DNA of 64,000 bases from Planococcus beigongshangi (GTDB lineage: Bacteria > Bacillota > Bacilli > Bacillales_A > Planococcaceae). Of the stretch, positions 34,896 through 43,662 are shown piece after piece (positions within the stretch are counted from its first letter, which is position 1; each line of letters begins with the position of its first letter). Under the pieces are notes generated by a model. It was given only the letters and a program-made list of their open reading frames with translations. It searched no databases and was not told the origin of the DNA. A program made the position numbers and the translations under genes. Where the stretch lies: contig NZ_JADHDU010000004.1 of NCBI RefSeq assembly GCF_016820495.1, positions 1 through 64,000 of the forward strand, read 5' to 3'.

Positions 34896-36499
34896 TGGAT
34901 AATCATTATTTCAGCGGCACCGGAAGCTTAAGCCGCTTTATCCTTCGCCGCGACAGAATCCGCATGCCGATATGGATTTTCAGTTTTGTCTTCGCGACGG
35001 TCGTCATTGCGGTCGCTTTTATCGGCCTTTATGAAAATGCGCAGGAGCGGCAGACCATAGCGGCCACTATGGAAAATCCGGCGATGACGGCGATGGTCGG
35101 CCCGGGATACGGTCTCGACAATTACACGGCCGGGGCGATGATGGCGCACCAGATGCTGCTGATGACCGCAGTGGTCGTCGGGCTGATGAGCGTGCTGCTC
35201 GTGATCCGCCATACACGGACAGATGAAGAAGAAGGCCGCATTGAAATGGTGCGGTCGCTGCCGGTGGGCCGGCTGGCCAATGTCACAGCGACATTAGCCG
35301 TCTTGTTTCTGATCAACATCGTGCTGGCGGTTCTCACAGGAATCGGTCTGTATGCGCTGAATATCGAGAGCATGGATCTGGAAGGCTCCTTTCTTTACGG
35401 TGCGGCGCTCGGTGCAACCGGCATGGTTTTCGCGTCGATGACGGCGGTCTTCGCCCAGCTTTCACACAACGCCAGAAGTGCGCTCGGATTGTCAATCGGC
35501 TTTTTGCTGGCGGCCTATATCATCCGGGGAATCGGCGATGTAGGAAACGGATTCCTTTCCTGGTTCTCGCCGCTCGGCTGGATTGTCCGGTCGGAAGTGT
35601 ATGTCAATAATTTATGGTGGCCGATTTTATTGACGGTGGGAGCAGCGGTTGCACTCGGCGGTCTCGCGATGTATCTGAATTCCATCCGCGATCTGGGTGC
35701 CGGTTTTCTTCCGGCGAGAGCCGGGAAAGTCCACGCATCCCGGTTTTTGCAGGGACCGTTCGGGCTCGCATTCCGGCTTCAGCGCACCGGTTTTATTGCC
35801 TGGGCAATCGGCATGTATGTGCTGGGTGCTTCCTACGGCTCTGTGATGGGCGATATGGAATCCTTCTTTGCAGATGTTGAAATTATGAAAGATCTGCTTG
35901 TTCCGATGGAAGGCTTTTCCCTTGTTGAGCAATTTGTTCCGACGCTGATGGCTGTCATGACGATCATCGGCACGATTCCGGTTCTTATGGCCATTTTGAA
36001 GTTGAAAGGCGAAGAGAAAAATGGCCGGATCGAACATGTCTTGGGCAGAGCCGTATCGAGAAATCGTTTGCTTGGGAGCTACTTGCTCATTTCGATAATG
36101 GCAAGCTTCGTGATGCTGTCCCTGGCGGGGTTAGGTCTCGGAACCGTGGCGGATGCCATGATGGAGGAAGGCTTTGATGTGGCCATGGCATTTCAGGCGG
36201 CCCTCGCTTATCTGCCGGCTGTATGGGTGATGATCGGGCTGACTGTGCTGCTGATTGGCTGGCTGCCGAAATTCACCGGTTTCATCTGGCTGTATCTGAC
36301 TTTCTCTTTCTTCGTCATCTATCTCGGAAGCTTGTTCCAATTGCCTGAGTGGGTGGAAAAAGGGACGCCTTTCGGCTACGTTTCCGCTATTCCACTGGAA
36401 GGCTTCGACTGGCTTCAGGCAGCGCTGCTGACTGGAGTCGCCGCCGTGCTGATCGTTGCCGGGTTCATTGGATACAATAAAAGGGATATCGGCAATTGA
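34895..36499 (+). CDS. ABC exporter permease, polyketide-antibiotic type
   Basis: A 534-residue membrane protein with about 12 helices in two related halves; each half begins with a FxLRxxR-like amphipathic stretch (SRFILRRDRIRMPIW, LAFRLQRTGFIAW). This is the layout of large ABC-2 permeases such as tetronasin-type exporters. It forms a TetR-controlled efflux system with the preceding ATPase. Natural substrate unknown. Confidence 0.85.
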   Translation: MDNHYFSGTGSLSRFILRRDRIRMPIWIFSFVFATVVIAVAFIGLYENAQERQTIAATMENPAMTAMVGPGYGLDNYTAGAMMAHQMLLMTAVVVGLMSVLLVIRHTRTDEEEGRIEMVRSLPVGRLANVTATLAVLFLINIVLAVLTGIGLYALNIESMDLEGSFLYGAALGATGMVFASMTAVFAQLSHNARSALGLSIGFLLAAYIIRGIGDVGNGFLSWFSPLGWIVRSEVYVNNLWWPILLTVGAAVALGGLAMYLNSIRDLGAGFLPARAGKVHASRFLQGPFGLAFRLQRTGFIAWAIGMYVLGASYGSVMGDMESFFADVEIMKDLLVPMEGFSLVEQFVPTLMAVMTIIGTIPVLMAILKLKGEEKNGRIEHVLGRAVSRNRLLGSYLLISIMASFVMLSLAGLGLGTVADAMMEEGFDVAMAFQAALAYLPAVWVMIGLTVLLIGWLPKFTGFIWLYLTFSFFVIYLGSLFQLPEWVEKGTPFGYVSAIPLEGFDWLQAALLTGVAAVLIVAGFIGYNKRDIGN

Positions 36500-36513
36500 A
36501 TCGTTCAATTGAA

Positions 36514-36550
36514 GCTGCCACGAAGCGCAACTGCGTTTCAAGGCAGTTTT
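36514..36550 (+). terminator. TetR-ABC operon terminator
   Basis: CTGCC (36515-36519) pairs with GGCAG (36542-36546), with an inner GAAGCGC-AACT-GCGTTTC helix, then a T run. Confidence 0.7.
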
Positions 36551-36696
36551 TATTTTTTGGGGGAAAAAGAGGAATAAACCGGTAATGGCCGGCCTGAAAA
36601 CGGGTATGGATGAACAACGGGATTAGCCGGTTTACCATCAGTAAATCCATTGCAGCCCTCAGGTATTAAATCCATCATTCCAAAGGAGTTGATCGT

Positions 36697-37476
36697 ATGT
36701 ATCCGAATTTGGCAGGCAAGACGGCGATTGTCACAGGTGCATCGAAAGGCATTGGCAAAGGGATTGCCGAACGTTTCGGCAAAGAAGGGATGAATGTCAT
36801 CGTGGATTATCTATCGGATCCGGCCAGTGCGGAAGATACAAAAGCAACTATCGAATCTAATGGCGGCAAGGCCGTCACGGTGCAGGCGGATGTATCCGGA
36901 GAAGAAGGAGTCCGGAAATTGATGGAGACCGCCATAAGCGAATTCGGCTCGCTTGATGTATTGGTCAATAACGCCGGGTTCAGCGAAGGTGCCCCGACAG
37001 AAGAGCTGACGCTGGAAAACTGGCAGCGCGTTCTCGATGTCAATCTGACCGGCGCTTTCATAGCGAGCCGCGAAGCCGTCAAGTATATGACGGACCATAG
37101 CATCAAAGGAAGCATCATCAATATCACCAGTGTTCACCAAACGATTCCGAAAGTGGAAAATGCACATTACGGCGTCACCAAAGCCGGCCTCCGGATGCTG
37201 ACGGAAACGATGGCTTTGGAATATGCAGCACAGGGGATCCGGATCAATGCCATCGGTCCGGGGACAATCGATACGCCGGCGAATCCGGTTCATGAACAAG
37301 ATGAAGAGGAGAAAGAGAAGACGCTGGCGAAAATCCCGATGAAAAAAGTGGGTGTGCCGGCGCAGATAGCGGCAGCGGCAGCCTGGCTTGCTTCATCGGA
37401 AGCAGATTATGTCACAGGGGCGACGCTTTTTGTGGATGGCGGCATGACGCTTTATCCTTCACAATTGAATAATTAG
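36697..37476 (+). CDS. glucose 1-dehydrogenase-like SDR
   Basis: A 259-residue short-chain dehydrogenase. It has TGASKGIG (13-20) for NAD(P) binding, NNAG (91-94), and the catalytic Ser145-Tyr158-Lys162. The start MYPNLAGKTAIVTG, the EAVKYM and SVHQ segments and the C terminus DGGMTLYPS closely follow Bacillus glucose 1-dehydrogenase, which oxidises beta-D-glucose to gluconolactone. Acceptance of glucose specifically is inferred. AAAGGAG precedes the ATG. Single gene. Confidence 0.85.
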   Translation: MYPNLAGKTAIVTGASKGIGKGIAERFGKEGMNVIVDYLSDPASAEDTKATIESNGGKAVTVQADVSGEEGVRKLMETAISEFGSLDVLVNNAGFSEGAPTEELTLENWQRVLDVNLTGAFIASREAVKYMTDHSIKGSIINITSVHQTIPKVENAHYGVTKAGLRMLTETMALEYAAQGIRINAIGPGTIDTPANPVHEQDEEEKEKTLAKIPMKKVGVPAQIAAAAAWLASSEADYVTGATLFVDGGMTLYPSQLNN

Positions 37477-37490
37477 TGGAAATGCTAATG

Positions 37491-37535
37491 AAAAGCTGAA
37501 GAAGCGGTCGGGTACCGCTACTCGGCTTTTTTATT
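37491..37535 (+). terminator. SDR gene terminator
   Basis: AAAGCTGA-N3-AGCGGT-CGGGT-ACCGCT-AC-TCGGCTTT with T run, a two-step stem. Confidence 0.85.
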
Positions 37536-37660
37536 TATTATTATTTCAATAAAATTACAACTGGATATGAACTAAGTACCTAATTTGTTGGAATAGACAG
37601 ATTTGTAGAAATAATTGATCAAAAATGATTGATTTTTTAAATAAAGCATGTATTATTACA

Positions 37661-37680
37661 TTATGCAATATATCGCATAA
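37661..37680. promoter_or_regulatory. candidate GntR operator upstream of brnQ
   Basis: TTATGC-AATATATC-GCATAA is a perfect 6-bp inverted repeat. Its core ATGCAATATATCGC recurs with one change upstream of the FCD-type GntR gene (39925-39938), so it may be the site through which that regulator controls this brnQ copy. Confidence 0.5.
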
Positions 37681-37764
37681 CGTTTTCTAAATTCTTTTAT
37701 TATACTAAAATCGTATAAAGGAATTCAGGCAAGCAAAGGAGAAAAGAACTCGGGAGGAATGAAG

Positions 37765-39129
37765 ATGGACAGTAAATTATCGTTTAAGTCGTATGCAGTT
37801 GTTGGAATGATGTTGTTCGCATTATTTTTTGGAGCAGGTAACCTGATTTTCCCGGCACAATTGGGCCAGTATTCAGGAACTGCGGTGTGGGTGGCGATTC
37901 TCGGATTTTTGATCACAGGTGTAGGTTTGCCGCTTCTGGGAATTCTGGCGATCGGCTATTCGAAAAGCAATGATCTTCAGGATCTGTCGAGTCGTGTACA
38001 TCCGGTCTATGGTGTTCTTTTCACTTCACTGCTCTATTTGACAATCGGACCGTTCTTCGCACTTCCAAGAACGGGAGCAGTCGCTTATGAAGTGGGAATC
38101 GCGCCGTTCGTCAGTGACGGTTCAATCGGCACATTCCTTCTGATTTTCTCACTTGTTTTCTTTGCCATTGCATTATTTATCTCATTGAATCCTTCCAAAA
38201 TCGTCAACAGTGTCGGCAAATTCCTGTCGCCGGCGATCCTGGTGACGTTGGCGGTCCTGCTGGTTGCCGCATTCTTCGCGCCAATGGGCGAAGCGGGTGC
38301 TCCTCAGGGAGGCTATCTCGATAATGCGTTCATGACCGGTTTCCTTGAAGGTTATAACACGATGGACGCGCTGGCTTCATTGGTATTCGGCATCATCGTG
38401 ATCGCGGCTATCCGTAAAATGGGCGTCAATTCACCAAAAGGCGTTCTCAGCGCGACACTGAAAAGCGGGCTTGTGGCCGCTGTTTTATTGGCAGTCGTCT
38501 ATGCGGGAATCGCTGTTCTTGGTTCGACGAGCACAAGTACACTAGGTTTGCTTGAGACGGGCGGACCGGTTCTCAGCGGCGCTTCCGCTCATTACTTCGG
38601 CACGTTCGGTGCGTTATTGATCGCTGTCATCATTACACTTGCCTGTTTGACGACAGCCATTGGCCTGATTGTCGCCAATGCGGAGTATTTCCATAAACTG
38701 ATCCCTAAAGTAAGCTATAAAGTATTTGTCGTCTTTTTCTCTGTTTTCGCACTGGTCGTTACGAATGCAGGTTTGGCCAATATCATCACATTCTCGATTC
38801 CTGTGTTGATGTTCCTCTACCCTTTGGCTATCGTGCTGATCCTGTTGGCATTCACGTCACCGCTGTTCAATCACGCACGTGCCGTTTATGTAGCGACGAT
38901 TACGGTTACATTCTTCATCGCCGTCGTTGATGGACTGAAAACTTTGACTGGCACGCTTGAAGTGGCAAATCCAGCTTGGCTGCAGGCGGTCATCGACACG
39001 TACAGCGCAATTCTTCCATTGTACAATGAAGGGCTTGGGTGGTTATTGCCGGCTGTCGCAACAATCATCGTCACAGCGCTGATTGTTCCGGGCAGTAAAG
39101 CGGCAAGAGTGCAAGCTGTAAGAAATTAA
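37765..39129 (+). CDS. brnQ: branched-chain amino acid transporter BrnQ (copy 1)
   Basis: LIVCS-family sodium- or proton-coupled importer of leucine, isoleucine and valine; 454 residues with about 12 membrane helices. The N-terminal FALFFGAGNLIFPAQLGQ and GPFFALPRTGAVAYE are family signatures. It is very similar to the second copy at 42147. Start 37765 has GGAGG 7 nt ahead; the ATG six bases upstream abuts the ribosome site. It is followed by a bidirectional terminator and the convergent GntR gene. Confidence 0.93.
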   Translation: MDSKLSFKSYAVVGMMLFALFFGAGNLIFPAQLGQYSGTAVWVAILGFLITGVGLPLLGILAIGYSKSNDLQDLSSRVHPVYGVLFTSLLYLTIGPFFALPRTGAVAYEVGIAPFVSDGSIGTFLLIFSLVFFAIALFISLNPSKIVNSVGKFLSPAILVTLAVLLVAAFFAPMGEAGAPQGGYLDNAFMTGFLEGYNTMDALASLVFGIIVIAAIRKMGVNSPKGVLSATLKSGLVAAVLLAVVYAGIAVLGSTSTSTLGLLETGGPVLSGASAHYFGTFGALLIAVIITLACLTTAIGLIVANAEYFHKLIPKVSYKVFVVFFSVFALVVTNAGLANIITFSIPVLMFLYPLAIVLILLAFTSPLFNHARAVYVATITVTFFIAVVDGLKTLTGTLEVANPAWLQAVIDTYSAILPLYNEGLGWLLPAVATIIVTALIVPGSKAARVQAVRN

Positions 39130-39140
39130 AAATGATAATG

Positions 39141-39183
39141 AAAAAGCTGTCCGGGAAGCAGATGCTTCCCGGACAGCTTTTTT
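39141..39183. terminator. bidirectional terminator
   Basis: AAAAAGCTGTCCGGGAAGCA with a GA turn and its full complement ending in T; between brnQ copy 1 and the GntR gene. Confidence 0.93.
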
Positions 39184-39192
39184 GTGCAGAGA

Positions 39193-39849
39193 TCAATTCT
39201 TTGCATTCAATTCTTCAATTGAACGGATCCAATTATTTTTGGTCAGTAACGACAGGCCTTCGACGTCTTTATCCTTGAAAGCCTGGATGATTTGGTCATG
39301 TTCAATCCGCGAAGCATCAGACAGTTCCAATGAAAAATGGAAGAATTGCCTTCTGACATGGGATTGCAGGCGGCTGAGCATAGTCGTGATATAAGGGTTT
39401 TGGGCCGCTTCAATAATGACCCTGTGAAACTCTTCGTCGATTTTCAGCGCATTGAAGCCATCTTTTTGTTTGATCGCTTCGGCGAGGCGCCGATTCGCTT
39501 CTTCAAGCCGCCCAATCTGTTCTTCATTGATATTGGGAGCTGCCAGCTCTGCGGCTAATGCCTGCAATACAGCAAGAGGAGGCAGCAGGTGCTTGATGTC
39601 TTCTTTTTGGATCTGGGTGACGGTGGTGGCTTTGCCGGGAATCATTTTCACGAAGCCCACCACTTCGAGCAGCTGAAGCGCTTCACGGATAGGTGTCCTG
39701 CTCAAACTCAGCGCCTGGGCAAGCTCGATATCAGTCAGTTTTTCGCCGGGCTGCAGGGTGCCATCGATGATCCATTGCTCCAATTGGTAATAAGCACTTT
39801 CTTTGGCATTCATGCGGACAGGCTTTGAATGGTTTATTGGAATCGGCAT
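39193..39849 (-). CDS. GntR-family regulator, FCD (FadR) subfamily
   Basis: A 218-residue regulator with a winged HTH (about 15-80: KLTDIELAQALSLSRTPIREAL) and an FCD ligand domain whose metal ligands are visible as DEEFHRVI and RIEHDQII. FCD proteins usually sense carboxylates or amino-acid-derived acids. Convergent to brnQ and upstream of nothing else on its strand, it could control brnQ and/or lrgAB. Its own upstream region carries the same ATGCA-R-TATATCGC motif found before brnQ. Confidence 0.9.
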   Translation of the reverse strand: MPIPINHSKPVRMNAKESAYYQLEQWIIDGTLQPGEKLTDIELAQALSLSRTPIREALQLLEVVGFVKMIPGKATTVTQIQKEDIKHLLPPLAVLQALAAELAAPNINEEQIGRLEEANRRLAEAIKQKDGFNALKIDEEFHRVIIEAAQNPYITTMLSRLQSHVRRQFFHFSLELSDASRIEHDQIIQAFKDKDVEGLSLLTKNNWIRSIEELNAKN

Positions 39850-39924
39850 GCGAAATCTTCCCTTTCTAAAAACAGCTGTTACTCTTTATTATACGCTACA
39901 GGAAAAGAAATAGCAGTCACGAAT

Positions 39925-39940
39925 ATGCAGTATATCGCGA
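39925..39940. promoter_or_regulatory. candidate GntR autoregulatory site
   Basis: ATGCAGTATATCGCGA matches 13 of 16 positions of the brnQ-upstream element ATGCAATATATCGCAT and lies about 75 bp upstream of the GntR start. Confidence 0.4.
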
Positions 39941-39952
39941 ATTTTCGTTCAT

Positions 39953-40648
39953 TTAAATCAGGTGAAACAGCCAGGCGAACAAGGGCGCAAGAAATGAACC
40001 GAAAATCGCGCTCAGCGACATGGCGACAGAACTGACGGAAGCTTCACGCGCTCCGTATTCCAGCGCTTTCGCGGTGCCGATCCCGTGTGCGGAAGCACCG
40101 TAGCCCATGCCGAGGCCGATGGCTGTGTCAATATGCAGCAAACGTAAAACAGCGGGGCCGATGATGATGCCCGTAAATCCGGCAATCATGACAAACACTG
40201 CCGCAAGGGAAGGGATGCCGCCGATTTGCTCGGCTATTTCCATGGCCACGGGTGAAGTGATTGATTTAGGCAGCAGGGACGAAACGAGTACATCGGAAAA
40301 ACCCAATGATTTTGCCAGGGTAATGCCCGTAGTAAGACCGATCATCACGCCGGCAAGCGTGCCGGTGAAAATCGGCATGAGATTCTCGAACAGCAATTTC
40401 CGCTGCTTATATAAAGGGATCGCCAAGGCAACGACAGCAGGCCCGAGAAGCCGGTCGATCCATTCGCCTCCAACCATGTAGGCATTGTACGAAACATCTG
40501 TGAACGAAAGGAACAGGATGATGAGGGATGTTGCAGTCAGCGCCGGCATTAACACCGAGTAATGGAATTTTAGATAAAGCAGATTCATGAAAAAATAAAT
40601 GCCGACAGTTAACGCGATGAAAAAAACGGCAAGTAAGAATGGCTGCAT
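39953..40648 (-). CDS. lrgB: LrgB/CidB-family membrane protein
   Basis: A 231-residue integral membrane protein with about seven helices; GLTTGITLAKSLG, LPKSITSPVAMEI and GMGYGASAHGIGTAKALE are family signatures. It acts with LrgA as a two-component pyruvate transporter (PftAB in B. subtilis) or holin-like system. Its start overlaps the lrgA stop by one base. Confidence 0.93.
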   Translation of the reverse strand: MQPFLLAVFFIALTVGIYFFMNLLYLKFHYSVLMPALTATSLIILFLSFTDVSYNAYMVGGEWIDRLLGPAVVALAIPLYKQRKLLFENLMPIFTGTLAGVMIGLTTGITLAKSLGFSDVLVSSLLPKSITSPVAMEIAEQIGGIPSLAAVFVMIAGFTGIIIGPAVLRLLHIDTAIGLGMGYGASAHGIGTAKALEYGAREASVSSVAMSLSAIFGSFLAPLFAWLFHLI

Positions 40649-41022
40649 CAGCTGAGCTCCTTTCCTGCTTCAGAGCGCCGGCTTAAATATTGGCTGGTCA
40701 ATCCGGAGCCGGCCATCGTCAGTATAGTGCTCAGAATCAGCACGACGATCAGTAAGACCCCTTTGCCGGTGAATACATCGAAGTAATCCACGATACCGAC
40801 TGTGGCAGGGATAAAGAACAGCGGCAAAAAAGCCAGCAGCAAAGTGGCTCCCGAATCCACCCAGCGGAGGGGGAAAAGCTTCAATGATAATGCGGTGAAC
40901 ATCAGTATCAAACCGAGGATGCTGCCTGGCAGCGGGATGCTGAATAATTCGCGCAGCAATTGCCCCAATATGAAAAAACCGTATAGAAAACCGATCTGCA
41001 GCAATAATACAAGCAGTTTCAA
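40648..41022 (-). CDS. lrgA: LrgA/CidA-family holin-like protein
   Basis: A 124-residue membrane protein with four helices; PLPGSILGLILMFTAL and FLPLFFIPATVG are diagnostic of CidA/LrgA. It is the first gene of lrgAB, preceded by GGAAAGGGG. No lytS/lytR two-component pair adjoins it, so the nearby GntR regulator is a candidate controller. Confidence 0.93.
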   Translation of the reverse strand: MKLLVLLLQIGFLYGFFILGQLLRELFSIPLPGSILGLILMFTALSLKLFPLRWVDSGATLLLAFLPLFFIPATVGIVDYFDVFTGKGVLLIVVLILSTILTMAGSGLTSQYLSRRSEAGKELS

Positions 41023-41122
41023 AGTGGCCGCCCCTTTCCTGAGTGATGGATAACCTTAATAAGCTATTTTACCCCATTCCCTTTGAAAAGCGATAGAACG
41101 AAAACGGGAATTGAGTTCTGAC

Positions 41123-41150
41123 TGAAACTTCCTTTCATTAGAACCGTATA
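41123..41150 (+). promoter_or_regulatory. sigma-W-type promoter of the AIM24 gene
   Basis: TGAAAC - 16 bp - CGTATA, identical in both boxes and spacing to the sigW promoter at 4658. It ends 26 bp before the gene start. Confidence 0.82.
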
Positions 41151-41176
41151 GTAGAAAAACGAATGGAGGAATGGAC

Positions 41177-41875
41177 ATGAGCAATTATACGATCCGGGAA
41201 TTTATTGAAAAGACAAGGCAGGATGAACGTGAAAACGATTATTTCGAGCTGGAGACGGAGCGGATCCTGGAAGTGAATCTGGACGGCATGGTATGGGCTA
41301 AAACAGGCTCAATGATTTCCTATACCGGCCAGATTAAATTTGCGCGTGAAGGTGTCATGGAACACGGACTCGGCACCATGTTCAAAAAAGCGCTGACGGG
41401 CGAAGGCACATCATTGATGAAAGCGAACGGGCAAGGGCGCTTATATCTGGCGGATCAGGGCAAGAAAATCACCATTTTCGAATTGAACAACGAAACTATC
41501 ACGGTGAACGGCAATGACCTGCTGGCTTTTGAGCCCGGCATCGAATGGGAGATAAAACTGATGCGCAAAGTGGCAGGGATGATGGCCGGCGGTCTTTCCA
41601 ACGTTACCTTGAAAGGCAAAGGGCGCGTGGCGATCACGTCCCATTATGAACCGCTGACATTATTGGTGAAGCCGGGGCAGCCTGTCATCACGGATCCGAA
41701 CGCAACAGTCGCCTGGTCCGGCAATCTGACACCGGAATTCCGCACGGACGTCAGTTTCCGTACGTTCATCGGACGCGGCAGCGGGGAATCGATCCAAATG
41801 GAATTCCAGGGGGACGGATTTGTCATCGTCCAGCCTTTTGAGGAAGTGTATACGGCATCAAACGGTTCTTCCTGA
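41177..41875 (+). CDS. AIM24-family protein
   Basis: A 232-residue member of the AIM24/DUF124 (TIGR00266-like) beta-rich family. Recognisable parts are the MVWAKTGSMISYTGQIKF and GQGRLYLAD segments and repeated glycine turns. No signal peptide or membrane helix is seen. The cellular role in bacteria is unknown. The perfect sigma-W promoter upstream puts it in the envelope-stress response. Start 41177 has GGAGGA 6 nt ahead; the ATG two codons earlier touches that site. Confidence 0.88.
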   Translation: MSNYTIREFIEKTRQDERENDYFELETERILEVNLDGMVWAKTGSMISYTGQIKFAREGVMEHGLGTMFKKALTGEGTSLMKANGQGRLYLADQGKKITIFELNNETITVNGNDLLAFEPGIEWEIKLMRKVAGMMAGGLSNVTLKGKGRVAITSHYEPLTLLVKPGQPVITDPNATVAWSGNLTPEFRTDVSFRTFIGRGSGESIQMEFQGDGFVIVQPFEEVYTASNGSS

Positions 41876-41919
41876 ATCCGTTTCGGCACGATAAAATGAG
41901 GGAATAAAATGAATGATTG

Positions 41920-41958
41920 AAAAAGCCGGGGAAATGCTTGTGATTTCTCCGGCTTTTT
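41920..41958 (+). terminator. AIM24 gene terminator
   Basis: AAAAAGCCGG...AAAT-N7-ATTT...CCGGCTTTTT. Confidence 0.85.
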
Positions 41959-42146
41959 ACATCTTATCAACAATCTGTAAATTCATTCAGCTTACCGTTT
42001 TTAAAAAAGACAGACATTTTTGAAATTGCTCTTTTCATCAGTTGCTTTTTACTTTGAGTATTTGTAACATGGCTAATGTAATGCATTGAATCAGAAGGTG
42101 CAAGGACTGTTCAATCTAAATGCTTACGTCCACAGGAGGAACCCGG

Positions 42147-43520
42147 ATGGATACAAAATTGGACTTTAAAACTTATCTTATAATCGGCATGATGCTGTTC
42201 GCTTTATTTTTTGGAGCTGGAAACCTCATTTTCCCTGCGCAACTCGGGCAATATGCAGGGACGGAAGTCGGTATCGCCATTCTTGGCTTTCTGATTACCG
42301 GAGTCGGACTGCCGTTGCTCGGCATTTTAGCGCTCGGATTTTCAAAGAGCGACGATCTGCGCGACCTTTCAAGCCGCGTCCATCCGATTTATGGGTTGAT
42401 CTTTACGGCTATGCTGTATTTGACGATCGGCCCGTTTTTTGCCTTGCCGCGTACCGGAGCGGTGGCCTATGAAATTGGCATCGCGCCGTTCACAGGCAGC
42501 GGTTCAAGTGCAACTGCGCTGCTTGTCTTTTCTCTCATCTTTTTTACAATTGCGCTGGCGCTGTCATTGAATCCCCTGGAAATTGTCAATAAGATCGGTA
42601 AAGTCCTGTCGCCGGCTATTCTGGTAACTTTAGCGGTATTGCTTGTGGCCGCTTTTATCATGCCGATGGGGAGTATCGGAACGCCGCAGAACAATTATAT
42701 GGACAATGCTTTCCTGACCGGATTTCTGGAAGGCTATAACACAATGGATGCACTCGCATCCCTCGTTTTTGGCATCATTGTAATCTCCTCCGTCCGTAAA
42801 CTCGGAGTGAGCTCGGCAAAAGGTGTCCTGGCGGCGACGATGAAAAGCGGCATAATTGCGGCTGCGCTATTAGCCACCGTTTACGGCGGAATCGCTTATC
42901 TGGGAGCTACAAGTACTGACACGCTGGGCTTTTTCGACACAGGCGGACCTGTGTTAAGCGGAGCATCTTCCCATTATTTCGGGACATTCGGCATGCTGCT
43001 GTTGGCAGTCATCATCACACTGGCCTGTTTGACGACAGCCGTCGGACTGATCGTGGCAAATGCCGGATTTTTCAACAAGCTGATGCCGAGGATCAATTAT
43101 AAGATCTTTGTCGTGATTTTTTCTGTTTTTTCATTGATTGTCGCGAATGCAGGGCTTGCCAATATCATCGCTTTTTCAATTCCCGTCCTGCTGTTCCTGT
43201 ATCCGCTGGCTATCGTTTTGATCCTGCTCGCTTTTCTGTCCCCATTATTCAAACACCGCAGATTTGTGTATGCGACGGTTACCATTGTCACTTTTTTCAT
43301 CGCCATCATCGATGGCATGAAAGCCCTTACAGATTCGATTGAAGTGGAAAACCCGGGCTGGCTGCAGGGGATCATCGACTTTTATGCTGCCAATCTGCCT
43401 TTGTACAATGAAGGGCTCGGCTGGCTGCTGCCGGCTTTGGCGGCTATTCTCATCACTGGCATCATTGCCCGTTTCAGCAGTAAAGAGGGATCGGTCTCAG
43501 CAAACCATCCAAACCATTAA
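42147..43520 (+). CDS. brnQ: branched-chain amino acid transporter BrnQ (copy 2)
   Basis: A second LIVCS-family importer, 457 residues, nearly collinear with copy 1 from MDTKLDFKTY to PLYNEGLGWLLPA. The early GAGNLIFPAQLGQ and GPFFALPRTGAVAYE signatures are conserved. Start 42147 is set by AGGAGGA. Its upstream region lacks the ATGCA-R-TATATCGC element seen at copy 1, so the two copies may be regulated differently. A terminator follows. Confidence 0.93.
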   Translation: MDTKLDFKTYLIIGMMLFALFFGAGNLIFPAQLGQYAGTEVGIAILGFLITGVGLPLLGILALGFSKSDDLRDLSSRVHPIYGLIFTAMLYLTIGPFFALPRTGAVAYEIGIAPFTGSGSSATALLVFSLIFFTIALALSLNPLEIVNKIGKVLSPAILVTLAVLLVAAFIMPMGSIGTPQNNYMDNAFLTGFLEGYNTMDALASLVFGIIVISSVRKLGVSSAKGVLAATMKSGIIAAALLATVYGGIAYLGATSTDTLGFFDTGGPVLSGASSHYFGTFGMLLLAVIITLACLTTAVGLIVANAGFFNKLMPRINYKIFVVIFSVFSLIVANAGLANIIAFSIPVLLFLYPLAIVLILLAFLSPLFKHRRFVYATVTIVTFFIAIIDGMKALTDSIEVENPGWLQGIIDFYAANLPLYNEGLGWLLPALAAILITGIIARFSSKEGSVSANHPNH

Positions 43521-43532
43521 AAAGGTGCATCC

Positions 43533-43571
43533 AAACTGTTCCGTAACCCGAGGGTGCCGAAACAGTTTTTA
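43533..43571 (+). terminator. brnQ copy 2 terminator
   Basis: AAACTGTT...AACAGTTT with inner CC/GG pairs and a T run. Confidence 0.85.
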
Positions 43572-43601
43572 ATTTGGGGGAAATGCTGCTCCCCAACCCC
43601 T

Positions 43602-43626
43602 GTTTGACGAGGATAGATTAGGGAAT
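43602..43626 (+). promoter_or_regulatory. sigma-B-like promoter of the STAS gene
   Basis: GTTTGA - 13 bp - GGGAAT resembles the general-stress consensus GTTTAA-N12-15-GGGTAT. It lies 36 bp upstream of the gene start. Confidence 0.55.
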
Positions 43627-43662
43627 AGGATAATACAATAATATTCAGGAAGGGGTAAAAAG

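Noticed and set aside
37680-37710. Possible CodY box (GTTTTCTAAATTC) before brnQ
   Set aside because: Only about 9 of 15 consensus positions match, which is expected by chance in AT-rich DNA.
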